Shown here: positions 43,349 to 51,273 of the stretch, piece by piece | Layout of the letters: each line of letters begins with the position of its first letter | Numbering within the stretch: the first letter of the stretch is position 1 | Source of the DNA: Marinilabilia salmonicolor JCM 21150 | Lineage (GTDB): Bacteria; Bacteroidota; Bacteroidia; Bacteroidales; Marinilabiliaceae | Length of the DNA: 64,000 nt | Direction of reading: 5' to 3' | NCBI RefSeq assembly: GCF_000259075.1 | Contig: NZ_AJKI01000002.1 | Location: 186,001 to 250,000, forward strand | Notes under the pieces: model-generated | The model's input: only the letters and a program-made list of their open reading frames with translations | Databases searched by the model: none | What the model was told of the DNA's origin: nothing | Translations under genes and position numbers: made by a program

Positions 43349-45343
43349 CTATTCAACCGGGGAAAATCGAATGGATTGTCCACCTCCTGCAGCGAGATTG
43401 AGACTCATTTCAGTATCAGCCTCCACTATTTTCTTAGTAATTTTAATAGCGGTAGGATTAGATTCCCAGTGGGCATCAGCCCCATCTGCATAGATTTCGG
43501 CTAAGTATTTTTTGTCCGGATCCAGAAAGGACAGTTTGATTTTAAAGTCGCGTGCTTTTTCATTGGTCAGACTCCCCAGGTACCAATCTTCTGAATTCTT
43601 GTCCTTGCGCACCATAGTGATGTACTCTCCAATCTCTGCATTCAGCACCTTGGTGTCGTACCAGTCAACCGGGACATCAAGGAGAAACTTCAGAGCCGGA
43701 TGTCCTTCATAATTTTCCGGTAAATCAGACATCATCTGAGTAGGTGACAAAACAACGACATAAGCCGCCAACTGCTTCGCAATAGTGGTATGAACCCTGC
43801 GCCCCTCACGATACTTTATCATTATGTCAAAAGTCCCGGGCGTGAAATCCATTGGCCCTGCCAACAAGCGGGTAAAAGGCAAAGTCGCAAGATGAGAAGG
43901 AGGATTTCCATCACTCCACGCATCATATTCCATTCCACGACCTCCTTCACGGGTCATCATATTGGGGTAGGTCCGACGCTCTCCGGTATCCTTAATCGGT
44001 TCATGGAAATTAACAGCCAGTTTATTTTCAGCGGCCTTTTTAAGAATTCTCCGGTAATAATTGACCCCAAACTGACCATGGTGCCACTCTTTCATGTTGA
44101 GTTTAGAGCCTACCTGACCAATTTTAATGTCATGGATTCCGATCTCCCGATAAAGTGCAAACCCATCATCCACCTGATCAAGGTAACTAATAAGATTAGA
44201 TCCTGTTTCATGATACCCGATCAACTTAACGCCTCGTTTGTTGCCATACTCCACCACTTCTTTCAAATCAAAATCATCCACACTTTCTGTAAAGCTAAAC
44301 TGATGCATGCGATTTTCGTACCAGGCAGGTGTCCACCCATTATTCCATCCCTCAATCAGCAAAAGAGGTACATCATGCTCCGAGGCGAAGTTGATATATC
44401 TTTTCGCATTTTCGGTGGTAGCACCAAGATCTTCACTTTCCCAAAACGTATATTTCCCAATATGCATGCCCCACCAGATTCCCATATATTTCGAAGGTTT
44501 TATATAGGAATGATCCTCCAGTTTATTTGGCTCATTAAGATTTAATACTATATAATTGGTTATCAGGTCACCTGGTTCTTCACCAATCTGAATCGTTCGC
44601 CATGGTGTTTTCATGGGAGCACTGGTCTTCACTTTGGTTCCATCAGCCCAGGGCACCAATCCGGTAACCAGTTTGTTCCCGGGCATTGAAACAACGGTAT
44701 AACTGGCATAGTCAACCAGTGCTGCTTCATGCAAAGAAAGATATAATCCATCCGCCGTTTGCATGGTCAAGGGCGTATGCACCGTATCCATCTTACTGAT
44801 GCCCGACCTGGTAAACAAATATTCATAACGATCGGGCTGATAAGCTTTGATCCACCATGCAGTATGATCATCAGTCATAGCAAATTCCGTCACCTCATCC
44901 ATAATGACAAAATCTTCCATACCCTCCTGTTCAGGTATTTCATAACGGAAGCCGACGCCATTGTCAAACACTCTAAAGAAAACAGACATTTGGCGACCAG
45001 CTTCTGCCGTTTCCTGAAGATCAACCCTCAGTTGATTGTAATGATTACGGATAAACTGTTTTTCGCCCCATACCTGTTCCCATGTGTTATCATAAGAAGT
45101 AACTTCACTCCCGGTAATTTCAAAGCCTTCGGTCAGAGGCGCCTGATCCTTTAATATAAACCCCATTGCAGAGTTCAGCACAACCTCCTGCCCCTTGTAG
45201 GACACACTGTATTGAGGCTTGGTTTCATGCAGCCCAAAAGAAACATTAATATTCCCATCGGGTGACTGAACAGTCACTTTTCCCTGAGAACATGATGCCA
45301 GTACAACCACCGACATCAGCACTAAAAACAAATTTCTTATCAT
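43349..45343 (-). CDS. GH97 glycosidase, SusB-like inverting alpha-glucosidase type
   Basis: From the ATG at 45343 the product has 664 residues, with a lipoprotein signal ending VVVLASC. The N-terminal beta-sandwich (VTVQSPDGNINVSF onward) leads into the barrel with LLLIEGWNNGW. Glutamates fit the inverting SusB type in both context and spacing: Glu379 (IGYHETG), Glu448 (VNFHEPIK), Glu466 (TREGG) and Glu472 (GMEYDAW), at +0, +69, +87 and +93, the same intervals as Glu439, Glu508, Glu526 and Glu532 of SusB. An alpha-glucosidase is therefore more likely than the retaining alpha-galactosidase type. It ends the unit that starts at 49933, 114 bases after the chorismatase-like gene. Confidence 0.88.
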   Translation of the reverse strand: MIRNLFLVLMSVVVLASCSQGKVTVQSPDGNINVSFGLHETKPQYSVSYKGQEVVLNSAMGFILKDQAPLTEGFEITGSEVTSYDNTWEQVWGEKQFIRNHYNQLRVDLQETAEAGRQMSVFFRVFDNGVGFRYEIPEQEGMEDFVIMDEVTEFAMTDDHTAWWIKAYQPDRYEYLFTRSGISKMDTVHTPLTMQTADGLYLSLHEAALVDYASYTVVSMPGNKLVTGLVPWADGTKVKTSAPMKTPWRTIQIGEEPGDLITNYIVLNLNEPNKLEDHSYIKPSKYMGIWWGMHIGKYTFWESEDLGATTENAKRYINFASEHDVPLLLIEGWNNGWTPAWYENRMHQFSFTESVDDFDLKEVVEYGNKRGVKLIGYHETGSNLISYLDQVDDGFALYREIGIHDIKIGQVGSKLNMKEWHHGQFGVNYYRRILKKAAENKLAVNFHEPIKDTGERRTYPNMMTREGGRGMEYDAWSDGNPPSHLATLPFTRLLAGPMDFTPGTFDIMIKYREGRRVHTTIAKQLAAYVVVLSPTQMMSDLPENYEGHPALKFLLDVPVDWYDTKVLNAEIGEYITMVRKDKNSEDWYLGSLTNEKARDFKIKLSFLDPDKKYLAEIYADGADAHWESNPTAIKITKKIVEADTEMSLNLAAGGGQSIRFSPVE

Positions 45344-45457
45344 ATTGATTTTATTAATTGTTTGCTGTTGCAAGAAAACAAAAACAAGGAAATTCCAGGG
45401 GATGAAAATGTTTTTCAAACAGGGTTGAAATGTCTTAAAAGACAAAAAACTGCAATC

Positions 45458-46690
45458 TTAATTACATTCTATACACTCACGAAAACAATTATTCGCAACC
45501 ATTTCTCCTTCAATCTCAACGAGCAGGTTGTCTCTGCAAACATCAGCCTGCACAAAAGCAATAGAAACATCCGGGAAATATTCCTTACAAATTTGTTGTA
45601 CAACCGGAAAATCCTCCTCTTTTTTCACATACACCCGCAGCAAAGTATATCTCAAGGCATCCATATTGAGGGTCCCTTCTGCTGATCTGGTTATTTCTTC
45701 AAGATTGCCAATGGTGACGCGTGTTTGCTCCTCCACATCCCCAATTCCCACCGTCTCCTGACCAATAATGGAGGCAGTTCCGGATAAAAATAACGTAGAA
45801 TTCCCGGGCATTTCCAATAATCTGGCTCTTTCGAACTGAGGGGGTTGCTTTGCAGCCGTCTTCATCGGCGCTGAGCCAACCAGCACCTCCTGACCATACA
45901 CATAAGCATTCTGTTGTTTCCGGTTATTTACAGGAGCTGTGGTAACACTACCAACAAATGGCTTCACGGCAAAAAAATCAATGGTTACCCCGGGTATTTT
46001 AACACCAATTCCGGTAGCAGCAGGAAAATCCTTCCGGGTACGGTAATGCTTGTAAAAACGGCCACGCACCTCATTAAAAACCTGATAATTTTGCAAATCC
46101 CGGCCATCGGCAGCATTAATCTTTAGAATCCCTCCCACATAGTTCCATTGCCTGATGACATGATCCATGGTCATGCCTTCTGTGTGCAGGATTTCCAACA
46201 TCTGTCCGAAGGCACGGATGGCATCCTGCTCAATGTCTCCAACAAGCTCAACTCCTCCGGCTCCACTCATCCACAACTCTTTAACCATAGCATCTTCAAT
46301 CAAGACATAGGGAGTATCACAATGCATTTTGTAATGAATCTGCAACTCCTGTCCGGTAACAAAACCCGCCTCCACAGCAAACGAAGAATCAGAAAAAGGC
46401 TTTTGAGAAACGATATTGAAAGCAGGAACCTCATCATAAAAACAATCAAAAACTGCCTTGGAAAAATCAGCTGCTTTGCCTCTATACTCATCTTCATTTT
46501 CGCAACTCACAAAGACAGTTAGCTTAAAAACCTGTCCATTTATTTCTCCCGCATGAGTTTTAACTTCGAGCAGCAATTTCTTTATTCCTTCTATAGAATT
46601 ACTATACTTGTCAAGCTCCAAAAACTGGTATGTTTTTTCAATCCCCATAAAATCATTTTCCGAAAAATACACCTCTAATGAGTCTATCAA
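45458..46690 (-). CDS. RidA/chorismatase-like (FkbO/Hyg5-type) protein
   Basis: The 410-residue product has no signal peptide. It contains features of the FkbO/Hyg5 chorismatase group, which has a RidA-like trimer fold. The middle part reads VIRQWNYVGGIL, then YQVFNEVRGRFY and FPAATGIGVKIPG. The C-terminal RidA-like part reads LFLSGTASIIGQETVGIGDVEEQT and then LRYTLLRVYVKKEEDFPVV. In known chorismatases these blocks line the active site that hydrolyses chorismate; whether this protein does so is not known. Its apparent TTG start overlaps the stop of the upstream propeller gene, so the two are translationally coupled, unless an ATG 14 codons later is used. A cytoplasmic enzyme encoded with two envelope proteins is unexpected. 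Confidence 0.7.
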   Translation of the reverse strand: MIDSLEVYFSENDFMGIEKTYQFLELDKYSNSIEGIKKLLLEVKTHAGEINGQVFKLTVFVSCENEDEYRGKAADFSKAVFDCFYDEVPAFNIVSQKPFSDSSFAVEAGFVTGQELQIHYKMHCDTPYVLIEDAMVKELWMSGAGGVELVGDIEQDAIRAFGQMLEILHTEGMTMDHVIRQWNYVGGILKINAADGRDLQNYQVFNEVRGRFYKHYRTRKDFPAATGIGVKIPGVTIDFFAVKPFVGSVTTAPVNNRKQQNAYVYGQEVLVGSAPMKTAAKQPPQFERARLLEMPGNSTLFLSGTASIIGQETVGIGDVEEQTRVTIGNLEEITRSAEGTLNMDALRYTLLRVYVKKEEDFPVVQQICKEYFPDVSIAFVQADVCRDNLLVEIEGEMVANNCFRECIECN

Positions 46691-48162
46691 TCATTTCTTT
46701 TCTCGAACGACAACTGAACATGTTCATTTTTAACCGCCTCCTCAAGTTGACCCAGGTTCATATTAACAGGTTGATTAATAAACTCGGGCACATTAAATGA
46801 GTAGAAAGTCATATCATAAAAATCAGGGTCTTCCTGAGGCAATAAAAAAGGTTTGCCTGCATTTCCCTGCTCGTCAATATGGGCAATAAATGGCATGGTA
46901 TAAAGTCCGTTAACCCTACGACTGCTAAACACCATCCATCGTGAATTGGACGACCATGAATGGTAACTCTCTGTCTGATCGCTGTTAAGTGTTTCAAGCG
47001 GTTTATTAATTCCTGTTTCCGTGTCATACAACCACAAATCCGCCTCCGGGTGCCAGATTGAAAAATTCCCATAGTTAAACTTTGTATAAACAATGAACCT
47101 GCCATCATAAGAAGGACGGGGAAATGAGACGCTCTGGTCCAATTCGGCAGCATTGAACAGTGTGTCTATTGCAGATCCAAACATTCCGGTTTCCGGATCA
47201 AAGTCAATCCTCATCAAATTATATTTAATATTTTTTATTTGAAGCGGAAGCGTGTCAACCCGGGCTGAACAAAAGAATAAAGACTTCCCATCCGGAGAGA
47301 AAGCAGGAAATGTTTCCATGTGATTCTTGCTTTGCAAATGATCACACGAAAAAAGTGTGTTCTTGTTAACATCGAAGATTACAATATCTGAGGCATGATC
47401 AAAAACTTCAACTCTTTTCTCATTGGCAGCATGAAATGTTTGTTGTGTTTTATTCACCGAATAGGCGATATAATTGCCAGTGGGATGCCAATAAGGATAC
47501 ACACATTTTGAAAGTGTTTCTTTTGTTTTTGTATCCAGCACTTTTAAGTTTCCGTCTTCCAGCAAAACAGTGCCTCCCTGCGGTCCGCGAATATGCAAAC
47601 TCATATTAGCAGCATTCGTTTGTCTGTAAGAATGACAATTCATACAGCTCCCCTGGAAAAGCGTATTTTCTACAATCGCATTTTGATTGAAATTATCCAG
47701 AGACCTTTGATAAATCCCCATTTTACTGTAAATCTCATAACCCGGGGCAATTAACCGATAGGAAAGGCCATAGTCAATGGGGTCGCCGCTGACATAAACA
47801 GGAAAAGGCGAAAAACGATACCATTCTCCATTGCGATTTACATCAAGATGAAACATAAGACTATCCCCTTTCGACGTCTCAAGAAGATGCTTCCATTCAT
47901 CCAAAGGCATCTTCAGTGTTTGTTCTGCTTTCACCCTTAGGATCTTGCCATCACTGTTCTCAATATATAATTCCGAATAACGAACAGAGTCCCATTCAAT
48001 TCGAAAGTTGAGAGGTGCAATTCCCGATGGGATGGTCACCCCAATATAATCGGGGAAAATTTCCGGATATCCCTCCTTTTTCTGAACTTCTGATTTTCCC
48101 CCAACGCAGGAACTAGTTGCCAGCAAAAGAAAACTGACCATTGAAAAAAGCAAACCCTTCAT
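46687..48162 (-). CDS. PD40 beta-propeller lipoprotein with a CxxCH heme motif
   Basis: The 491-residue product has a lipoprotein signal (SMVSFLLLATSSC, Cys19). Residues 40-165 form a beta-rich domain. Cys173-Met-Asn-Cys176-His177 in FQGSCMNCHSYRQ is a c-type heme attachment motif. From about residue 195 to 460 are TolB/PD40-like propeller blades (WHPTGNYIAYSV, AFSPDGKSLFFCSA, RPSYDGRFIVYTKF, SSNSRWMVFSSRR). It should be a membrane-anchored periplasmic or surface protein, possibly carrying heme. Its start is 10 bases from the upstream membrane-protein gene and its stop overlaps the chorismatase-like gene, so the three form a tight operon. No specific function is known to me. Confidence 0.72.
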   Translation of the reverse strand: MKGLLFSMVSFLLLATSSCVGGKSEVQKKEGYPEIFPDYIGVTIPSGIAPLNFRIEWDSVRYSELYIENSDGKILRVKAEQTLKMPLDEWKHLLETSKGDSLMFHLDVNRNGEWYRFSPFPVYVSGDPIDYGLSYRLIAPGYEIYSKMGIYQRSLDNFNQNAIVENTLFQGSCMNCHSYRQTNAANMSLHIRGPQGGTVLLEDGNLKVLDTKTKETLSKCVYPYWHPTGNYIAYSVNKTQQTFHAANEKRVEVFDHASDIVIFDVNKNTLFSCDHLQSKNHMETFPAFSPDGKSLFFCSARVDTLPLQIKNIKYNLMRIDFDPETGMFGSAIDTLFNAAELDQSVSFPRPSYDGRFIVYTKFNYGNFSIWHPEADLWLYDTETGINKPLETLNSDQTESYHSWSSNSRWMVFSSRRVNGLYTMPFIAHIDEQGNAGKPFLLPQEDPDFYDMTFYSFNVPEFINQPVNMNLGQLEEAVKNEHVQLSFEKRND

Positions 48163-48172
48163 GACAAACCTT

Positions 48173-49933
48173 TTAATTCCTAAAATGAAAATAATACCAA
48201 TAAGTTTCGCCGAATTTTTTGTGCAACAGCGGTTGCGGATCGGGCTGAGATGTATAAATTTTCCTGTATCTATTCAAAGAAGATTTGATCTCATCTCTTA
48301 TTGGATACGGTATTTCTTTAATAACCTCACTTTTTGAAACATCCCATGCATAAACCAAAGCCTCCTGAAAATGCCGTGGAATTCTGAAATAAGACAAAGA
48401 CTCACCTAGTGGAAAATACTGCACAAAATGTTGAATATCTTTATTCAATAAACAATAAGCCATCAGATACTCAAAAGCCAGTTTATTTTTCTTTTCGGAA
48501 AGCATAATTCCAAGCATCATATCCTTTTCCTGATCACTAAAGAAGAAATCTCTGTCCAGCTTCATACTCCTTAAGAGCCCGTATTCAGGGTGTTGATTGA
48601 TAAGATCCTCTTTTTGCATGGCTCTTTCAAGATAAGTAGCCCACTTACGGTAATAAAATGTGTTTTGAAGAATTTTCAGATACTTCTTTGAAAGCACATA
48701 GTTTCCGTTAATCAAGCTTGTCTCGGCAAGCCGTTTCATCGTCCTTACACTTTTCTGATAATCAGGCAAAGCCTCCATCGCTTCAAAAGAAAATCGCTGT
48801 GCTGTATTAATAAACCCCAAATGGTAATAGACCTCTCCGGCCACCATCGGAATCGTAAAATCTTTAGTAAAGTCCGGAATCAATCCTTCATCCCCCTTTT
48901 GGATAAATTCGAACATCCTGTCTCCCAGTTGTCCTTTTTTCCCCAAAGCCAGATTCAAACAAGTAACAGAAAGCGGACTTTGAGGTGCCTTTTCTTCAGC
49001 CTTATGGATAATCTCTTCCCATTTTCGCATTCTTACATAAAAATCATATTCCATTATTCCCTCCCGTTCAAAATCAACCGACCGATAGATAAACCAGCTT
49101 CCAAAAAGAAAGAAAATCAGCACCTCAACTAAAAGGATATTCTTCTTTAAACGAAAATTTCCTTTGGAAAGAAATTTGGAAAGAAATGGCAATAATACAA
49201 GCAGAAGTCCGATAATCCCCACGATCACCGGAAAATTTATGGGAAACCGGAAGTAATTAACACCCACAATAAAGGGAACCAGGGGAAACATTCCCAACCT
49301 GTTTTTTAGAAAGAAAGGAATTGCCAAAACAAGTAAAACACCCAATGAATTAAACAAAAGAAGGAATTTCCACGAACGGGTTTTTTCATTCAATTCATAA
49401 ATTAAGAGGAACAAAAAGAAGAAGAGGACACTTCCTCCGGCAATCAAATAAAGTAGCGGGATTCCTAAAAGAATAAACAGTATTTTCACCAGACCCGATC
49501 TGCTGAAAGTATATAGGTAATTGGACAAGCTAATGAAAAGAATGGCAACCAATCCGCCTGTCAGGTAATTCTCATCACATAAAAGTCCCCAATACATCAA
49601 AACCGGGAAAAAGGAAAGCACAAAAAAATCTTTGGCTGCTCCTAGATTTCGGATCGTTCCAAGCAAGCTTCTCTGGAAAAGAATTAGCAAGGTGGCTATA
49701 ATCAGGCTCCCGACCCAGGGATAAAAATAAAACTGCGTAAAAAACGAACCCAGGTAATTACTCAAACCGCCCGGCTGCATTACTCTTTCAAGAAAATAGT
49801 CCGCAGTAAAAAGAAATAACTGGTACTGTTCCTGATAGTGCAGATGGAAAGAATAAAACAATCCAAAAAACAAAAAGATGAGTAACCCCAAAAAAAGGGA
49901 ACTTAAGCCGGAAACAGATATATTTTTCAACAT
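48173..49933 (-). CDS. Multi-pass inner-membrane protein with soluble C-terminal domain (DUF6057-like)
   Basis: The 586-residue product has about nine hydrophobic helices in the first 280 residues (starting SSLFLGLLIFLFFGLFYSF), with conserved-looking loops such as ADYFLERVMQPGGLSNYLGSFFTQFYFYPW. The last 300 residues are soluble and helical with repeat-like pairs (VYYHLGFINTAQRFSFEAMEALP, then TSLINGNYVLSKKYLKILQ), suggesting TPR-type helices. It matches my recollection of the DUF6057 family of Bacteroidota, at moderate confidence; I know of no function. It heads the operon with the CxxCH propeller and the chorismatase-like protein. Gene order and tight spacing suggest a joint role at the envelope. 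Confidence 0.65.
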   Translation of the reverse strand: MLKNISVSGLSSLFLGLLIFLFFGLFYSFHLHYQEQYQLFLFTADYFLERVMQPGGLSNYLGSFFTQFYFYPWVGSLIIATLLILFQRSLLGTIRNLGAAKDFFVLSFFPVLMYWGLLCDENYLTGGLVAILFISLSNYLYTFSRSGLVKILFILLGIPLLYLIAGGSVLFFFLFLLIYELNEKTRSWKFLLLFNSLGVLLVLAIPFFLKNRLGMFPLVPFIVGVNYFRFPINFPVIVGIIGLLLVLLPFLSKFLSKGNFRLKKNILLVEVLIFFLFGSWFIYRSVDFEREGIMEYDFYVRMRKWEEIIHKAEEKAPQSPLSVTCLNLALGKKGQLGDRMFEFIQKGDEGLIPDFTKDFTIPMVAGEVYYHLGFINTAQRFSFEAMEALPDYQKSVRTMKRLAETSLINGNYVLSKKYLKILQNTFYYRKWATYLERAMQKEDLINQHPEYGLLRSMKLDRDFFFSDQEKDMMLGIMLSEKKNKLAFEYLMAYCLLNKDIQHFVQYFPLGESLSYFRIPRHFQEALVYAWDVSKSEVIKEIPYPIRDEIKSSLNRYRKIYTSQPDPQPLLHKKFGETYWYYFHFRN

Positions 49934-50018
49934 AAAAACTAATCAGTCAATAATATATTCACCAGTAACAATTTCAGATTCCGCCCCACCCGAAACCAAT
50001 TGTATTCTATTAAATACA

Positions 50019-50047
50019 TAAGGGCGAGCAGAAATCGCCCGCCCTTA
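50019..50047. terminator. Hairpin after the extra surface-lipoprotein gene
   Basis: TAAGGGCG (50019-50026) pairs with CGCCCTTA (50040-50047); an alternative GGGCGA/TCGCCC pairing is also possible. On the minus strand, where the gene ends at 50069, the T tract is poor. On the plus strand six T follow. Confidence 0.5.
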
Positions 50048-50068
50048 AGCCTTTTTTATAGATAAGTG

Positions 50069-51253
50069 CTAATCATTTACAGCCTCAAATTTATAAAGCC
50101 AGGTCTCACCTGTTCCATTGTCACCACCGAGAATAAGTGTATTCTCTGTTACTGAGACAAGTGCTAATTCTGTAAACACCGCATTTCCACCATTAACATT
50201 CACTCCATAGATGATACTGATTCCATCCAACTTGATGGTTCCCACGGAGTAACCATCAACCTTCGACCCCAGATCCAATTCTACAGATCCGGTATGAACA
50301 CCAACGGGATCAATACTGGTATCACCTCCCTCGTAAACCTCTTTGGTCAAACTCAAATCTGAATATTTGAAAGTCATGATCCCATCCTGTCTTTCAATCA
50401 TATTCTCATAGCTGTTCTGCCACCAGCCGGCACCCGGATCAGTAAATCCATGATAGGGACCATTGGCCCATACCACACCACTACGTGACCATCTCCAGCT
50501 TTTAGACACATTCGGATCGGCAAGGAAATCCCCAAAAAGGTTTTTGTACTCAGCCGGAACGGTGGTCAGTTCTTCCACAGTGACTTCCTGGGTATAAGCA
50601 TCCTCTATAACTGATCCGTCAGCTTTAGCCAAATCCAGAGAGAGAGTAAAAGTACCAAGAGATGTAACAAAGAGCTCCAGCCGGTTTTTATTTCCTTTAG
50701 CATCACCAAAAGTCCAATCACAAAGATAAGGTGCATCACAACTCAACGTCAGTTTATTTCCGGGTGTTCCGTCTTCGGCAACTTCCTGAACCACATTTAT
50801 ATTGTAATCAACATAATTGGCATTTCCCCAGAAATAGGGTTTGGAAGTTTTATCCACTGAACCATCTGCATTGTACTTTATACCTAAACGGGCCTTGACA
50901 TCTGCCGGCAGATTGGTCATCGTATCAATCTGTACGGAAAGGTTATCTTCCACTTTTGACCCGTTTCCATTCAATCCAACAAATTGAACTTCCTTTGTCC
51001 CGACATTATCGAATACAACAGTTGCATAGGAGGACTCAATCTGAGAACGATCAGAGATCCACCTCGAAAGAAGAGGAGAATTATTTTCTACAATAACTTC
51101 ATTCGAGTTCCTGCCATCTACCATTATCGGTTTGGCTGACAGCTGAAGGCTCTCCTTGCTGACAACACCCGATAATGAATCACGATCTTCAATAGGATCG
51201 CAAGCTGCAAAAACAGCAGCAATAAGGGTAACATATAATATTATTCGTTTCAT
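50069..51253 (-). CDS. Surface lipoprotein in SusE/SGBP position, unknown fold
   Basis: The 394-residue product has a lipoprotein signal (IILYVTLIAAVFAAC, Cys18) followed by DPIEDRD, an acidic surface-export type sequence. Residues 30-235 are beta-rich, with PKD-like features (LSCDAPYLCDWTFGDAKGNKN resembles a PKD-type WxFGDG strand, and FVTSLGTFTLSLDLAKADG). The C-terminal part is aromatic-rich (WRWSRSGVVWANGPYHGF, GAGWWQNSYEN) and ends TWLYKFEAVND, which may be the glycan-binding module. It lies 20 bases after a SusD gene, where SusE/F-type surface glycan-binding proteins are encoded. That position is the main basis for its proposed role; the ligand is unknown. Confidence 0.72.
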   Translation of the reverse strand: MKRIILYVTLIAAVFAACDPIEDRDSLSGVVSKESLQLSAKPIMVDGRNSNEVIVENNSPLLSRWISDRSQIESSYATVVFDNVGTKEVQFVGLNGNGSKVEDNLSVQIDTMTNLPADVKARLGIKYNADGSVDKTSKPYFWGNANYVDYNINVVQEVAEDGTPGNKLTLSCDAPYLCDWTFGDAKGNKNRLELFVTSLGTFTLSLDLAKADGSVIEDAYTQEVTVEELTTVPAEYKNLFGDFLADPNVSKSWRWSRSGVVWANGPYHGFTDPGAGWWQNSYENMIERQDGIMTFKYSDLSLTKEVYEGGDTSIDPVGVHTGSVELDLGSKVDGYSVGTIKLDGISIIYGVNVNGGNAVFTELALVSVTENTLILGGDNGTGETWLYKFEAVND

Positions 51254-51273
51254 GAGATTCTGTTTTTAAAGTT

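Noticed and set aside
43349-45343. GH97 as an alpha-galactosidase matching the galactomannan theme
   Set aside because: The glutamate set and spacing match the inverting SusB type; the retaining type carries an Asp nucleophile in place of the KIGQVGSKLN segment.
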